A DNA stretch of 64,000 bases from NCBI GenBank assembly GCA_964536415.1, contig CAZHXN010000008.1, forward strand, positions 1 through 64,000, read 5' to 3'. The notes under the pieces are model-generated. The model had not been told where the DNA came from, searched no databases, and saw nothing but the letters and a program-made list of their open reading frames with translations. This document shows positions 26,701 to 34,974 of this stretch, piece by piece. This DNA comes from Trichothermofontia sp964536415. Lineage in GTDB: Bacteria > Cyanobacteriota > Cyanobacteriia > B231. The position numbers and the translations under genes are program-made. Position 1 is the stretch's first letter. Every line of letters starts with the position of its first letter.

Positions 26701-29651
26701 AGTATTTAGGTGAACTCGAAGAGAGCCTCGGTGAACTAGAAGCAGATCTTGCTGATCTGGAAAACCTCGATGAGCCAGAGAGTCGTTTGGGTGATCTGGA
26801 AAGTCTGGGTGAGTTAGAGGGTCTCGCTGAGCTAGAGAGGGAAGCAGCTGAGGCTGAGGAGTATCAACCACAGGGGGCAACACCTGGGAAAGCAAGCCCG
26901 TCGGAAATCGCGCCCACCCCCCCGATCGCGCAGCCTCCCCAAGGGGGGGGAATCGTCCTAGAGCCAGCCAGCCCCCTGGCTACGGGGGGAGCAGCCGTGA
27001 CCGGGGAGGAGTTCCCGGAGCACCTGTTCGATGACCTGATGAGTGACGAAGAGCTAGAATTGGCCGAAATTGCCATTGAACCCTCGGAGGGGGTTGAAGA
27101 GCGGGGCGATATCGCCGCCACCCTGGGGTTAGAACAGATTGACCTCCTGGCCGAGGCAGAGGGACCTGCCGAAGCCGTGGATGTGGACTTCCCGGATCTA
27201 GATCAGGAGTTAGAATCCCTGGCACTGGATACCCTAGACCTGGCGGAAACGGCTGACGAATCGATGGCAACGGCGATCGGGCCTGAACTCACAGAGCTAG
27301 AAAGTTTCGACGAGTTAGATGCCCTGTTGGGCGAAGACATGTCCGGTGTGGCCGCTGCGGCGGATACCCAGGATTTTGCCGACCTGGATATGCTGTTGGG
27401 ATCGGAGGAAGCAACTGATCAATCTCCGACGGCTGTCACCGCCCCCGTGGAAGAGCTAGTGGAGGGGGAAGCAGGTTTTGCAGAATTGGAGTCACTGTTG
27501 GGGGATGAAGCCCGTGAACCTCAACCCTCGCCAATGGCGACGCCCGCCCCGACGACGCCAACCAGCGTATCGAAGGCAGGAGACGATGAATTTGATGATC
27601 TAGAGAAACTCCTGAAGGCTGCGGATGAAACTCTGGGGGGACCGGCGGTTGCCGCGAATCGGGTTCAAACCCCCATTGGACGGCGACGGGCAATGGTAGA
27701 GCAAACCATGCGAGTACCCGTCAAACAGTTGGATGGGCTAAGTAACTTGGTGGGGGAATTAGTCGTCAGCCGTAATAGTTTGGAACAGAACCAGGAACGC
27801 CTTCGCCAATTCCTCGATAACCTGCTCTATCAGGTGCAACAACTCAGCGATGTGGGCCAACGGATGCGCGATCTATATGAACGATCGCTGCTGGAAGCCT
27901 CGCTGTTGTCCCATCGCCAGGGCCACTCAGCCCCCACGACGGGCACTCACGCATCACCCAATGGCAACGGGGATTCCCACTCCACTGGGGTTAACTTCGA
28001 CGCCCTGGAAATGGACCGGTTTACTGCCTTCCATACCCTCTCCCAGGAAATGATTGAATTAATCGTCCGGGTGCGGGAGTCGGCCTCTGACATTGAGTTC
28101 ACGGGCGATGAAACGGATCAAATTACGCGGCAGTTCCGCCAGATTACGACCCAACTGCAAGAGAGCCTAACGCGATCGCGCATGGTGCCCTTTGCCCAAG
28201 CTGCCGATCGTCTGCCCCGTGCGGTGCGGGATATTTCCCTCAAGTGTGGCAAACAGGCGGATTTACAGGTGGAAGGTCGGGATACGCTCATTGACAAGAT
28301 GATCCTGGAGCAGTTGTACGATCCCCTGACCCACCTGGTCAATAACGCAATTACCCACGGGATTGAGACGCCAGAGGCGCGCATCGCAGCCGGGAAACCC
28401 CCCAGGGGCCGGATCACCATTCGCGCCTTCCACACCGGCAACCAGACGGTGATCGCGATCGCTGATGACGGGGCTGGCATTGATGCCGAGCTTGTCAAAC
28501 GTAAGGCGGTAGACAAGGGCTTAATCACCCCTCAAGAGGCGCAAACCATGTCGCGTCTGGATGCCTATGACCTGCTCTTCCTCCCTGGGTTTAGTACCAA
28601 GGACAAGGCGGATGACTTTGCTGGCCGGGGTGTGGGCATGGACGTGGTGCGTACCAGCCTCAGCGAAATTCGCGGGGTTATCAACACCGACTCCACACTG
28701 GGGAAGGGCACCACGTTTACCATTCGGTTACCCCTGACCCTGAGTATTTCTAAGGCGCTGCTGTGTCTGAGTAACCGTACCCGCATTGCCTTCCCAATGG
28801 ACGGGGTGGAAGATATGCTGGATGTTCCCAGGGATCGGGTCCAAACCAACGAGGAAGGCCAGACCTGCATTCTCTGGCGAGATACCCTCCTGCCCTTCCG
28901 GCCCCTCGCGGATCTGCTCAAATACAATCGCCAAATGGGACGGGGGAGTATCTACGGCGGGGCAACCCTGGATGATGACATCATTTCGGTGGTGGTGCTG
29001 CGCAGTACGAGCAATTTCGTGGCCTTACAAGTAGATCAGGTGGAAGGCGAGCGGGAAATTGTGATCAAGCAGTTGGAAGGTCCGGTGCCTAAACCGATTG
29101 GTATTGCCGGGGCGACGGTTATGGGGGATGGCCGCATTATGCCGATCGCGGATGTGTTGGAATTGATTGACCTGGCGATGGGCCGGATGCGCGGTGGCAC
29201 CAGCAGTATGTGGGAACAGCAAGCGCCGCCCCCAATGGTAGAGGAAGTCACGACGACCGAACCGACGGTGCTGATTGTGGACGACTCGATTACGGTCCGC
29301 GAGTTGTTGTCGATGACTTTTACTAAGTCGGGTTATCGGGTCGAGCAGGCCCGTGATGGTCAGGAAGCCTGGGAAAAACTGCGATCGGGTCTTCCCTGTG
29401 ATCTCGTCTTCTGCGACATCGAAATGCCCCGCATGGACGGTCTGGAGTTGCTCTCGCGGCTGCAAAAGGACCCCCACCTCAGCCAGATCCCCATCGCGAT
29501 GCTCACCTCGCGGGGGGCCGATCGGCACCGGCAAATGGCCATTCAGCTGGGGGCCAGTGGCTACTTCACCAAGCCTTATCTCGAAGAAGCGTTGCTGGAT
29601 GCGGCGTCACGGATGCTTAAGGGTGAGGTGTTAGTCGCAAGTGGGGCTTAA
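23766..29651 (+). CDS. pilL: Giant CheA-type hybrid histidine kinase (PilL/HmpE type)
   Basis: A 1,961-residue kinase. The N-terminal Hpt domain carries the phospho-His in LFRAAHSVKGGAAMLGL (near residue 50). Residues ~300-1290 form an exceptionally long Asp/Glu-rich linker, with leucine-spaced repeats around 965-1035 (LGDLEYLGELEESLGELEAD). Then come the dimerisation region (~1309, MRVPVKQLDGLSNLVGELVV), the ATPase domain (LVNNAITHGIETPEAR ~1524; DDGAGID ~1567; GRGVGMDVV ~1620), a CheW-like domain (~1656-1810), and a C-terminal receiver (VDDSITVRELL; DLVFCDIEMPRMDG ~1884). It closes the operon, 189 bp after the receptor gene. Two linker segments coincide with a dispersed DNA repeat. Confidence 0.9.
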   Translation: MQSDQQQRIMGYFIEEAKEHLSTIERGLLTLQSTINDPEGIQELFRAAHSVKGGAAMLGLDSIQKISHRLEDYFKVLQEHPIQVDQTLESLFLKGFDALSDLLEELQSPLGLTEEHAQRIIATVEPVLISLGQHLDQLVAESTTGPHRPAAPPPRRPPMTTPAVVKLPASPPEDSALQLIFRSDVPTRLREMLQLFKQPEHSAPARQQLSDICRSLEQAGEQFGLRAWCDLIRAVSGAIANPSNSHRALASIVIREVKQAQELVLAGRAEAIAISPALQELLPSEVGRVPPSEDDLHTWLAAADADQSVLTSLGLDAFPVVDSQPLTEATSPPALDEPLTAAANGTGGKAGPEVGMAELNSLADLFEGEVPDLDLSWEEEVLGFQDEATVTDLDGAELPGDFSDLLANVTDTQPQRELVTEDLDFLDFLEDSGGEAARSPATGGTAPTPSPIGAVPAGADRGAADQSEVDSFEDLLSIYESEGHTGSEAALLQGLTVDDTPLDDFEGLLAELEATPHPAPATPPTTDPALRGLEAIFEDFSVAEPDLLEGLEPPIEGAEGRADMGTSEVSIAASQVASEDTGSWELDLGVDLDQAAGPAAVPAAELPAAGLTDMADFAFDETDTDLGALLEEMTVTDTGTAEPIVETSDLDMGLDELLDAIAAETTEPPTDTQTVAPLTDAQGEAWDLETTWIPPETDRSEAGDRSEVELPLASPIAHEEPANLEPTAAGQSGDEWTDQTAPTHEATAAAVTRPALSELATAVEAASPPPPSRQLVTDPWEVMFGDEEMLLTETETDTSVAGRHAPTTDTLSEPTEDTLTDSGEANLVGETGSTPPTSTEVPTEWVEEIDDFFAVEPVAPHGTEAISPAAIPSPAGSAPPPPIAQRPQEGIAPTMGPEAMAAEMPVSRQEPEEAEPELAQPWPEMAISDEFEDELDALLTSEPETHVGSLASGTADAATGEQPSDEDELGELASLGDLEYLGELEESLGELEADLADLENLDEPESRLGDLESLGELEGLAELEREAAEAEEYQPQGATPGKASPSEIAPTPPIAQPPQGGGIVLEPASPLATGGAAVTGEEFPEHLFDDLMSDEELELAEIAIEPSEGVEERGDIAATLGLEQIDLLAEAEGPAEAVDVDFPDLDQELESLALDTLDLAETADESMATAIGPELTELESFDELDALLGEDMSGVAAAADTQDFADLDMLLGSEEATDQSPTAVTAPVEELVEGEAGFAELESLLGDEAREPQPSPMATPAPTTPTSVSKAGDDEFDDLEKLLKAADETLGGPAVAANRVQTPIGRRRAMVEQTMRVPVKQLDGLSNLVGELVVSRNSLEQNQERLRQFLDNLLYQVQQLSDVGQRMRDLYERSLLEASLLSHRQGHSAPTTGTHASPNGNGDSHSTGVNFDALEMDRFTAFHTLSQEMIELIVRVRESASDIEFTGDETDQITRQFRQITTQLQESLTRSRMVPFAQAADRLPRAVRDISLKCGKQADLQVEGRDTLIDKMILEQLYDPLTHLVNNAITHGIETPEARIAAGKPPRGRITIRAFHTGNQTVIAIADDGAGIDAELVKRKAVDKGLITPQEAQTMSRLDAYDLLFLPGFSTKDKADDFAGRGVGMDVVRTSLSEIRGVINTDSTLGKGTTFTIRLPLTLSISKALLCLSNRTRIAFPMDGVEDMLDVPRDRVQTNEEGQTCILWRDTLLPFRPLADLLKYNRQMGRGSIYGGATLDDDIISVVVLRSTSNFVALQVDQVEGEREIVIKQLEGPVPKPIGIAGATVMGDGRIMPIADVLELIDLAMGRMRGGTSSMWEQQAPPPMVEEVTTTEPTVLIVDDSITVRELLSMTFTKSGYRVEQARDGQEAWEKLRSGLPCDLVFCDIEMPRMDGLELLSRLQKDPHLSQIPIAMLTSRGADRHRQMAIQLGASGYFTKPYLEEALLDAASRMLKGEVLVASGA
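26410..26440 (+). repeat. Dispersed ~30-bp repeat inside the cheA linker, copy 1
   Basis: CGATCGCGCAGCGTCCCC followed by AAGAGGGAATCGC, in frame as PIAQRPQEGIA within a Pro-rich part of the CheA linker. It matches the copies at 7936, 26923, 44765 and 44875. Confidence 0.55.
26923..26954 (+). repeat. Dispersed ~30-bp repeat inside the cheA linker, copy 2
   Basis: CGATCGCGCAGCCTCCCC followed by AAGGGGGGGGAATCG, in frame as PIAQPPQGGGI. It lies 513 bases after copy 1 and includes a run of eight G. Confidence 0.55.
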
Positions 29652-29678
29652 GGAAGTTGGGGTGGGCGACTGCTAGGG

Positions 29679-29716
29679 AACCACCAAGGCACTAAGGACA
29701 CGAAGGTTGCACTAAG
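29679..29716 (+). repeat. Dispersed CACCAAGGCAC repeat
   Basis: AACCACCAAGGCACTAAGG followed by ACACGAAGG lies between cheA and rseP. The complement of 59187-59220, inside the DUF58 gene, carries the same core (CACCAAGGCACG, ACACGAAG). Confidence 0.6.
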
Positions 29717-29848
29717 TTGCCCCTTGGCGATCAGGATGTCCTGCCTGCCTTGGCGATCGCATTCCCAGTGATGCCTTTTTCCCAACAAGCTGGGGAAGAC
29801 CCCCTACAATGTCTAAAGAAACGTAACTAATCTGAGTGAATTCTTAAT

Positions 29849-30988
29849 ATGTCGGTTTTGGCAGTCAGTGGCGCGGCGGGGACAGGGGCAAACGGCTTGG
29901 CCTATCTGGGCGCGATCGGGGTTTTAGCCATTTTGATCGTGGTGCATGAATTAGGGCACTTCCTGGCGGCCCGTACCCAAGGAATTCGGGTGAGTAAATT
30001 TTCGATCGGCTTTGGTCCGGTGCTGTGGCGCTACCAGGGACCCGAAACCGAATATGCCCTCCGGGCGATCCCCCTTGGGGGGTTTGTGGGCTTTCCCGAT
30101 GAGGATCCCGACAGTGAGATTCCTGCGGATGACCCCAACTTGCTGCAAAACCGGCCCTTGTGGGATCGGGCGATCGTCATTAGTGCCGGGGTGATTGCCA
30201 ACCTGGTCTTTGCCTATTTGCTGCTGGTGGTGCAACTGGGGATTGTCGGTATTCCGGATGGAATTCGCTACCAACCAGGGGTGGTGATTCCCCAGGTGAT
30301 GGCGGAAACATCGCCCGCAGCCCAGGCGGGGATTAAGGCAGGGGATGTGGTTCTCATGGTTGACGGACAACCCCTGCCTGCTGCCAAGACCGCCATCCCT
30401 ACCCTCATGGGGTTGATTCAGAATCATCCGGGCCAACCCATCGACTTAACCTTACAACGGGGGGAACAGCAGTTCTCGGTTACCGTGACCCCGGAGACGG
30501 GTAGTGACGGGAAAGGGCGCATCGGGGTCCAGCTTTTCCCCAACGGGCTACCCATCTATCGTCGTCCCCATAGTCCGATCGAGTTGTTCACCCTGGCTGC
30601 TACTGAGTTCCAGAATATTTTTGAACAAATTATCCAGGGTCTGGGATTATTGGTTACTCACTTCCGGGATACCGCCAGCCAGGTATCGGGACCTGTGAAG
30701 ATTGTGGAAATGGGGGCCAATATTGCCCAGGCTGATGTCTTTAGTCTCCTGCCCTTTGCCGCGTTTATTAGCATTAACTTAGCAATTATCAATATCTTGC
30801 CCCTACCGGCTCTAGATGGGGGGCAACTGCTGCTGTTGGCTGTGGAAGGGGTACGCGGCAAGCCTCTACCCACAGGACTTCAGGAAGGGGTTATGCAAAC
30901 AGGCTTGGTGTTGCTGTTGGGCTTGGGGGTGTTTCTGATTGTGCGGGATACGGCCCAGTTGGACTGGGTACAGCGGCTCTTTCAATAG
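29849..30988 (+). CDS. rseP: RIP metalloprotease RseP (site-2 protease, M50)
   Basis: A 379-residue intramembrane zinc protease. The catalytic motif is VVHELGHFLAAR in the first membrane helix (His33/Glu34/His37 region). The second metal-ligand motif is NILPLPALDGGQLLLLAVE in a C-terminal helix. A PDZ domain sits between them (~140-215; AGIKAGDVVLMVDGQPLP). It cleaves membrane-anchored anti-sigma or signalling proteins after a first site-1 cut. Length and order are normal for cyanobacterial Slr1821-like proteins. A TACAAT about 40 bases before ATG 29849 may be the -10 element. Confidence 0.93.
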   Translation: MSVLAVSGAAGTGANGLAYLGAIGVLAILIVVHELGHFLAARTQGIRVSKFSIGFGPVLWRYQGPETEYALRAIPLGGFVGFPDEDPDSEIPADDPNLLQNRPLWDRAIVISAGVIANLVFAYLLLVVQLGIVGIPDGIRYQPGVVIPQVMAETSPAAQAGIKAGDVVLMVDGQPLPAAKTAIPTLMGLIQNHPGQPIDLTLQRGEQQFSVTVTPETGSDGKGRIGVQLFPNGLPIYRRPHSPIELFTLAATEFQNIFEQIIQGLGLLVTHFRDTASQVSGPVKIVEMGANIAQADVFSLLPFAAFISINLAIINILPLPALDGGQLLLLAVEGVRGKPLPTGLQEGVMQTGLVLLLGLGVFLIVRDTAQLDWVQRLFQ

Positions 30989-31019
30989 GTTGATGTCCAT
31001 GCACTCATTAGCGAACGCT

Positions 31020-31104
31020 AATCAGAATACACCCATCAGCGCAAGAATCAGAATGTGCCCATCAGCATGTCAGCATGAGCGAATCAGAATGTACCGATGA
31101 GTAT
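31020..31104 (+). repeat. Three degenerate tandem repeats running into the nth start codon
   Basis: Units beginning AATCAGAATACACCCATCAG (31020), AATCAGAATGTGCCCATCAG (31046) and AATCAGAATGTACCGATGAG (31082) are spaced 26 and 36 bases apart. The third unit contains the nth ATG (31097). Confidence 0.7.
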
Positions 31105-31786
31105 TAGTCGGAAATATGCCCACAAGGGACAGCGAGCGCTGGAAATTTTAGTCCGGCTGAAGCGCCTGTATCCGGATGCGACCTGTACCCTCAATTACCA
31201 GACTACAGTGCAGCTTCTGGTGGCCACGATCCTGTCAGCCCAATGTACGGATGAACGGGTCAACCAGGTGACCCCGGCGCTCTTTGCCCGCTTCCCCGAT
31301 GCGCCTGCCCTCGCCAATGCCGACCTGGAAGAACTGGAAACCTTGGTGCGATCGACTGGCTTTTACCGCAATAAGGCCCGTAATATTCGCGCCGCCTGTC
31401 AAATGATTGTCGATCGCTTCCACGGTCAGGTGCCCAAACTGATGGAAGATCTGCTGCAATTACCAGGGGTGGCCCGGAAGACCGCTAATGTGGTCCTGGC
31501 GCATGGGTATGGCATTAATATGGGCGTTACGGTGGATACCCATGTCAAACGCCTAAGCCAACGGCTGGGCCTCACGGACAAGACCGACCCCATGCGGATT
31601 GAACAGGAACTGATGCACCTGTTGCCCCAGCCCGATTGGGAGAACTGGTCGATCCGGCTGATCTACCACGGTCGTGCAGTTTGTACGGCTCGGAATCCGG
31701 CCTGCGATCGCTGTGAACTGGCGGATCTCTGTCCCTCTGCCCATGTGAGTCGGCGTCCCCAGGTGCCAGGAACGGTGCAGGCGTGA
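31097..31786 (+). CDS. nth: Endonuclease III (DNA glycosylase/AP lyase)
   Basis: A 229-residue base-excision repair glycosylase that removes oxidised pyrimidines. The helix-hairpin-helix is LLQLPGVARKTANVVLAHG, with the catalytic Lys in ARKTAN; the catalytic Asp is in VTVDTHVKRLSQRL. The C-terminal [4Fe-4S] motif is intact, with cysteine spacing C-X6-C-X2-C-X5-C in CTARNPACDRCELADLC. The ATG at 31097 lies inside a tandem repeat; the next in-frame candidates are inside conserved sequence. It is probably transcribed with, or just after, rseP. Confidence 0.95.
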   Translation: MSISRKYAHKGQRALEILVRLKRLYPDATCTLNYQTTVQLLVATILSAQCTDERVNQVTPALFARFPDAPALANADLEELETLVRSTGFYRNKARNIRAACQMIVDRFHGQVPKLMEDLLQLPGVARKTANVVLAHGYGINMGVTVDTHVKRLSQRLGLTDKTDPMRIEQELMHLLPQPDWENWSIRLIYHGRAVCTARNPACDRCELADLCPSAHVSRRPQVPGTVQA

Positions 31787-31930
31787 AGGGGACTCAAGCA
31801 GGGTGGGAAAAAGCCGGGGAGATTTGGGGCGATCACCGGTGCTTGAGAGGATAAATCTTGGTTACAGTGGACTTTAGAAGGCGCAAGCACCCACCAGCGG
31901 GTAGCATTTGGGTTCTAGAGGAGGGTAACC

Positions 31931-33046
31931 ATGCAGACAGGTCTTCAGGTCCGGTTGAGTTTTTTGCACACGCTCCTGGAGCAGTCCCTCTCGCCCGCCA
32001 CCCTGACCTCGATCGGTCTCCACGCCCTCCTGTTATTAGCCCTATCGTCCTGGTTAGGGAAAAGTGGCTTCTCGACAGCGATCGTGCAGCAACCGGTAGG
32101 CGTGATTGAACTGACTCCGGCAGAAGCGGCCCAATTGCCCAACCTTGCCCCGTCCACCCCAACCCTATCCCAGCTATTTGGTCAGGCCCCGCTTGCCACC
32201 GGGATTACCCCACCGGCAACACCGACGGGTACCCATAACCTGTTCGCCGGTCTCCCCACCCTGCCCGGATTGCCCCAACTGGCCCCCCTCCCTGTCCCCT
32301 TTCCTGCCGATGCCTTCAGCGGGTTACCGGCCCCCCCGCCGGTGATTCCCCTGGACTGGTATGCCCCCCCCGCTCCGGCTCGGATTGCCGTCGGCCCACC
32401 CCAATCTCAAGCTAGGACTGTTGAGCAGCAGTTCGTGATTGAAGGGGATGTGGCAATGCCCCCGCCGCTGGAGGGGGGCGCAGCGGCCCCTGCTCCACCT
32501 GCTAGCCTCACGTCTGGCGATACTCCCGCGCCAACCCAGGTCCCGACGGTTGCGGCGACTGCTCCCGTCACGGGAGGGGCCAGTGCGTTGGGAGGACCCC
32601 TAACCATTGCCCGTGCCGATCTCCAGGCTGCTGCGTCACCGGGCGGTTCACCGAGCGTTTCCGCAGAGGGCTATACCGTGGATACCGCCGCTGCCCCTCG
32701 CCCATCAGATGTCGATGCCGCTAGTGCCGATTATCCCGTCGATACAGAGATCCAGGCCACAGAGATCCAGGCCGCAGCCCCCACTGGTCCCGTGATGGCT
32801 CCCCCGGTAACCGTGATTGTTCCCTATCCTGCTAGTGCCTGTCCGGTTGCCGCCAGCGGGGGGTATACCACGGTGGAAACCGACGGGCAAGGCAATATCC
32901 TTGCGGGACCGACGATCGATCTGGGTCACCCTGCCCTCAACGCCGCTGCCCGGAGTGCCGTTTTGGCCCAACCGCGATCGCTGGGGGCGGCGGTCTATCA
33001 GTACGATCTGAGTGTGTCGGGTCAAGAGGGGGTTTGCGGGGGGTAG
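31931..33046 (+). CDS. TonB-like energy-transducer protein
   Basis: A 371-residue protein with one N-terminal membrane helix (~residues 24-44, TLTSIGLHALLLLALSSWLG), a 200-residue Pro/Ala-rich periplasmic region and a C-terminal domain shaped like the TonB repeat fold (VETDGQGNILAGPTIDLGHP, LNAAARSAVL). TonB proteins carry proton-motive energy to outer-membrane transporters. The C-terminal similarity is weak and no ExbB/ExbD genes are adjacent, so the role is inferred. The TEIQATEIQAA segment is a 15-base tandem duplication (32745-32774). Confidence 0.6.
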   Translation: MQTGLQVRLSFLHTLLEQSLSPATLTSIGLHALLLLALSSWLGKSGFSTAIVQQPVGVIELTPAEAAQLPNLAPSTPTLSQLFGQAPLATGITPPATPTGTHNLFAGLPTLPGLPQLAPLPVPFPADAFSGLPAPPPVIPLDWYAPPAPARIAVGPPQSQARTVEQQFVIEGDVAMPPPLEGGAAAPAPPASLTSGDTPAPTQVPTVAATAPVTGGASALGGPLTIARADLQAAASPGGSPSVSAEGYTVDTAAAPRPSDVDAASADYPVDTEIQATEIQAAAPTGPVMAPPVTVIVPYPASACPVAASGGYTTVETDGQGNILAGPTIDLGHPALNAAARSAVLAQPRSLGAAVYQYDLSVSGQEGVCGG

Positions 33047-33074
33047 GGCGATCGTGACTCAACCCCGATGACAC

Positions 33075-34055
33075 CTATCCCGCTAATGCGTCCCAAAGCT
33101 GGTCAGCCTCTGCTGCCTGAAGTCTATCCGCCCGATCAAACCAGTGGCCCGTGCCAAAACCAGGCGGACGAGGCGTGGGGGAGAGTTGATAGGCAAGGCG
33201 GAGCGCTGCACGACGGGCGATCGCCGTTTCAAAGACTGAGGAAAAAACCGTATCCAAACCGTAATCCTGACAGCGTTGCCGGAGGGTCCGGGGGGAACCG
33301 GCGATCGCGGGTTTGAGGACAAAAATTCCCCGCCACCCCTGTTGATAACACTGTTCCAGTTGTGCCACAGTCGCCACTGCTTCATCCAGGGCCAAAGGCG
33401 TTGCAAACTGCTGACTCAGGGCGAGCATCTCGGCCAACTGGGCTGGGGGCAGGGGTTGTTCTAGGAACTCGATGCGATCAGGTACGCAATCGCAGACCCG
33501 TAACCAGGTGGCGGCATCATCTCGGCTGAGACCCCCATTTGCGTCTAAGCGCAGAGTCAGGTCTGGGGGGAATTGGGCCAGTAATTCCTGGAAGACGGCC
33601 ATTTCCTGAGCGATCGGCGCAACTCCAATTTTCCATTTCAGGGTTCGGTAGCCTTGAGCATAAATCCGGGGCCAACCCGTGAGGGCGGCTGTCCCCGTGG
33701 GCAGAAGGCCACACAACGCGGCTGGGCGATCGGCCCCTAACGGTAAAGGGGGACCGAGATCAACCAGGGCCAACCAGGCCGTTTCTAAGCCAAATTGGCA
33801 GGCAGTGAAGGGTGCTGGAATAGCCAGATCTGGAATATCTGGCAGCAGGGGCGGTAACTGTTGGCAAAAGGCCCAGGCTTGTTGAAAGGATTCGCTGCCA
33901 AACCAGGGAATGGGGGCAATTTCCCCCCAGCCGCTCCTGCCGGAATCGTCCTGCAACTGCACCAGAATCCCCTCGCGTACTGGCCAGACCCCGTGACGGG
34001 TTTGGAGCGGTGGGGAGAATACGCGACGATAGGCCCGAAAGGCAGCACGATACAT
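33075..34055 (-). CDS. menC: o-Succinylbenzoate synthase MenC
   Basis: A 326-residue enolase-superfamily enzyme that dehydrates SHCHC to o-succinylbenzoate in phylloquinone synthesis. The catalytic set is visible in order: LKWKIGV (Lys), LRLDANGG (metal Asp), IEFLEQPL (metal Glu), PLALDEAV (Asp) and the C-terminal IFVLKPAIAGSP (Lys). The C-terminal PPGFGTGHWF is usual for cyanobacterial MenC. The start is ATG 34055. It converges with the TonB-like gene 28 bases away and has no men neighbours here. Confidence 0.92.
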   Translation of the reverse strand: MYRAAFRAYRRVFSPPLQTRHGVWPVREGILVQLQDDSGRSGWGEIAPIPWFGSESFQQAWAFCQQLPPLLPDIPDLAIPAPFTACQFGLETAWLALVDLGPPLPLGADRPAALCGLLPTGTAALTGWPRIYAQGYRTLKWKIGVAPIAQEMAVFQELLAQFPPDLTLRLDANGGLSRDDAATWLRVCDCVPDRIEFLEQPLPPAQLAEMLALSQQFATPLALDEAVATVAQLEQCYQQGWRGIFVLKPAIAGSPRTLRQRCQDYGLDTVFSSVFETAIARRAALRLAYQLSPTPRPPGFGTGHWFDRADRLQAAEADQLWDALAG

Positions 34056-34207
34056 GGCGGGTAACCCTCACACTAGGCACCGTCAACAAGGGGGACAGGT
34101 TGAGCCATCGCTGGTTTACAAGGCTGGGACTAGGGACAACTCGTCTGCCTAAGTTATCCTAAAGTTTTGAGCAAGTTTTGAGCAAAGTTGTCTGTTGGGC
34201 TAAACCG

Positions 34208-34807
34208 ATGACTGATGCCGCTTTCCCAACCAACCCGGCTTCCGGTGAGCCGCCAGAATCGGCGATCGGTCTCCTTATTCGAGATATGGAGATTGATGAC
34301 CTTGCCCCTGTCTATCACTTGGGTGATAGTTTATTTACCAGTGATTTATATCCCTACATCTACCGAACTTGGGATGAATGGGAGGTGATTGGCTTATATA
34401 ATACTGATCCAGAATATTGTTTAGTCGCTGAAATCGAGGGAGAACTGGCAGGCTTCATCCTAGGGAGTATTATTAGCAAAGCCTCGCTTACTTACGGTTA
34501 TATCCTCTGGCTGGGGGTCAACCCTGCGTTCCAGCGGCGGGGAATTGCTGATAGTTTGGTCGACAAGTTAATTGAACGGTTGATTAATGATGGTGCCCGG
34601 TTCATGATGGTAGACACAGACCCAGAGAATACCCCAGCGGTCAATTTTTTCACGCGCAAAGGATTTGGCGATCGGCGCCGCCATGTGTTTTTATCAATGG
34701 ACCTCAGCCAACATCCCTACTATGGTCGCCTGATTACCTATGAACAGGAAAAGGCGGCCCGATCGGTGTGGCAACGCCCCCGACGGCGGCCAAATCCTAA
34801 GGGATGA
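34208..34807 (+). CDS. GNAT family N-acetyltransferase
   Basis: A 199-residue acetyltransferase of the GNAT fold. The N-terminal strand IRDMEIDDLAPVYHLGDSLF begins the domain, CLVAEIEGELAGFILG forms the central beta strands, and the acetyl-CoA pyrophosphate loop is WLGVNPAFQRRGIADSLVDK (Q/RxxGxG/A form). The end VDTDPENTPAVNFFTRKGF is the usual C-terminal motif. The basic tail (RRRPNPKG) is extra. The acceptor is unknown; RimI-like protein or small-molecule acetylation are both possible. I use ATG 34208 rather than TTG 34178. Confidence 0.85.
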   Translation: MTDAAFPTNPASGEPPESAIGLLIRDMEIDDLAPVYHLGDSLFTSDLYPYIYRTWDEWEVIGLYNTDPEYCLVAEIEGELAGFILGSIISKASLTYGYILWLGVNPAFQRRGIADSLVDKLIERLINDGARFMMVDTDPENTPAVNFFTRKGFGDRRRHVFLSMDLSQHPYYGRLITYEQEKAARSVWQRPRRRPNPKG

Positions 34808-34974
34808 TGAGGGTAGACGGGTGCTCTACAGCCTGTGTCGCCTCAGTGAGGGTCAGGCAATTGGCTCAAGCCCCTTGTTGATCACACGGTTCATCACGTG
34901 CTTCTGTCCTTCAAGGACTTGGGAAACGCTGTAGCACACTTTTGTCCAACGATGCCAAATAGGGCCAGGACGGT

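Noticed and set aside
24917..27270. Several long minus-strand open frames inside cheA
   Set aside because: High-GC, acidic-codon sequence leaves the opposite frames open; they are Ser/Arg/Pro-rich with no domain or ribosome site, while the plus frame is a continuous CheA.
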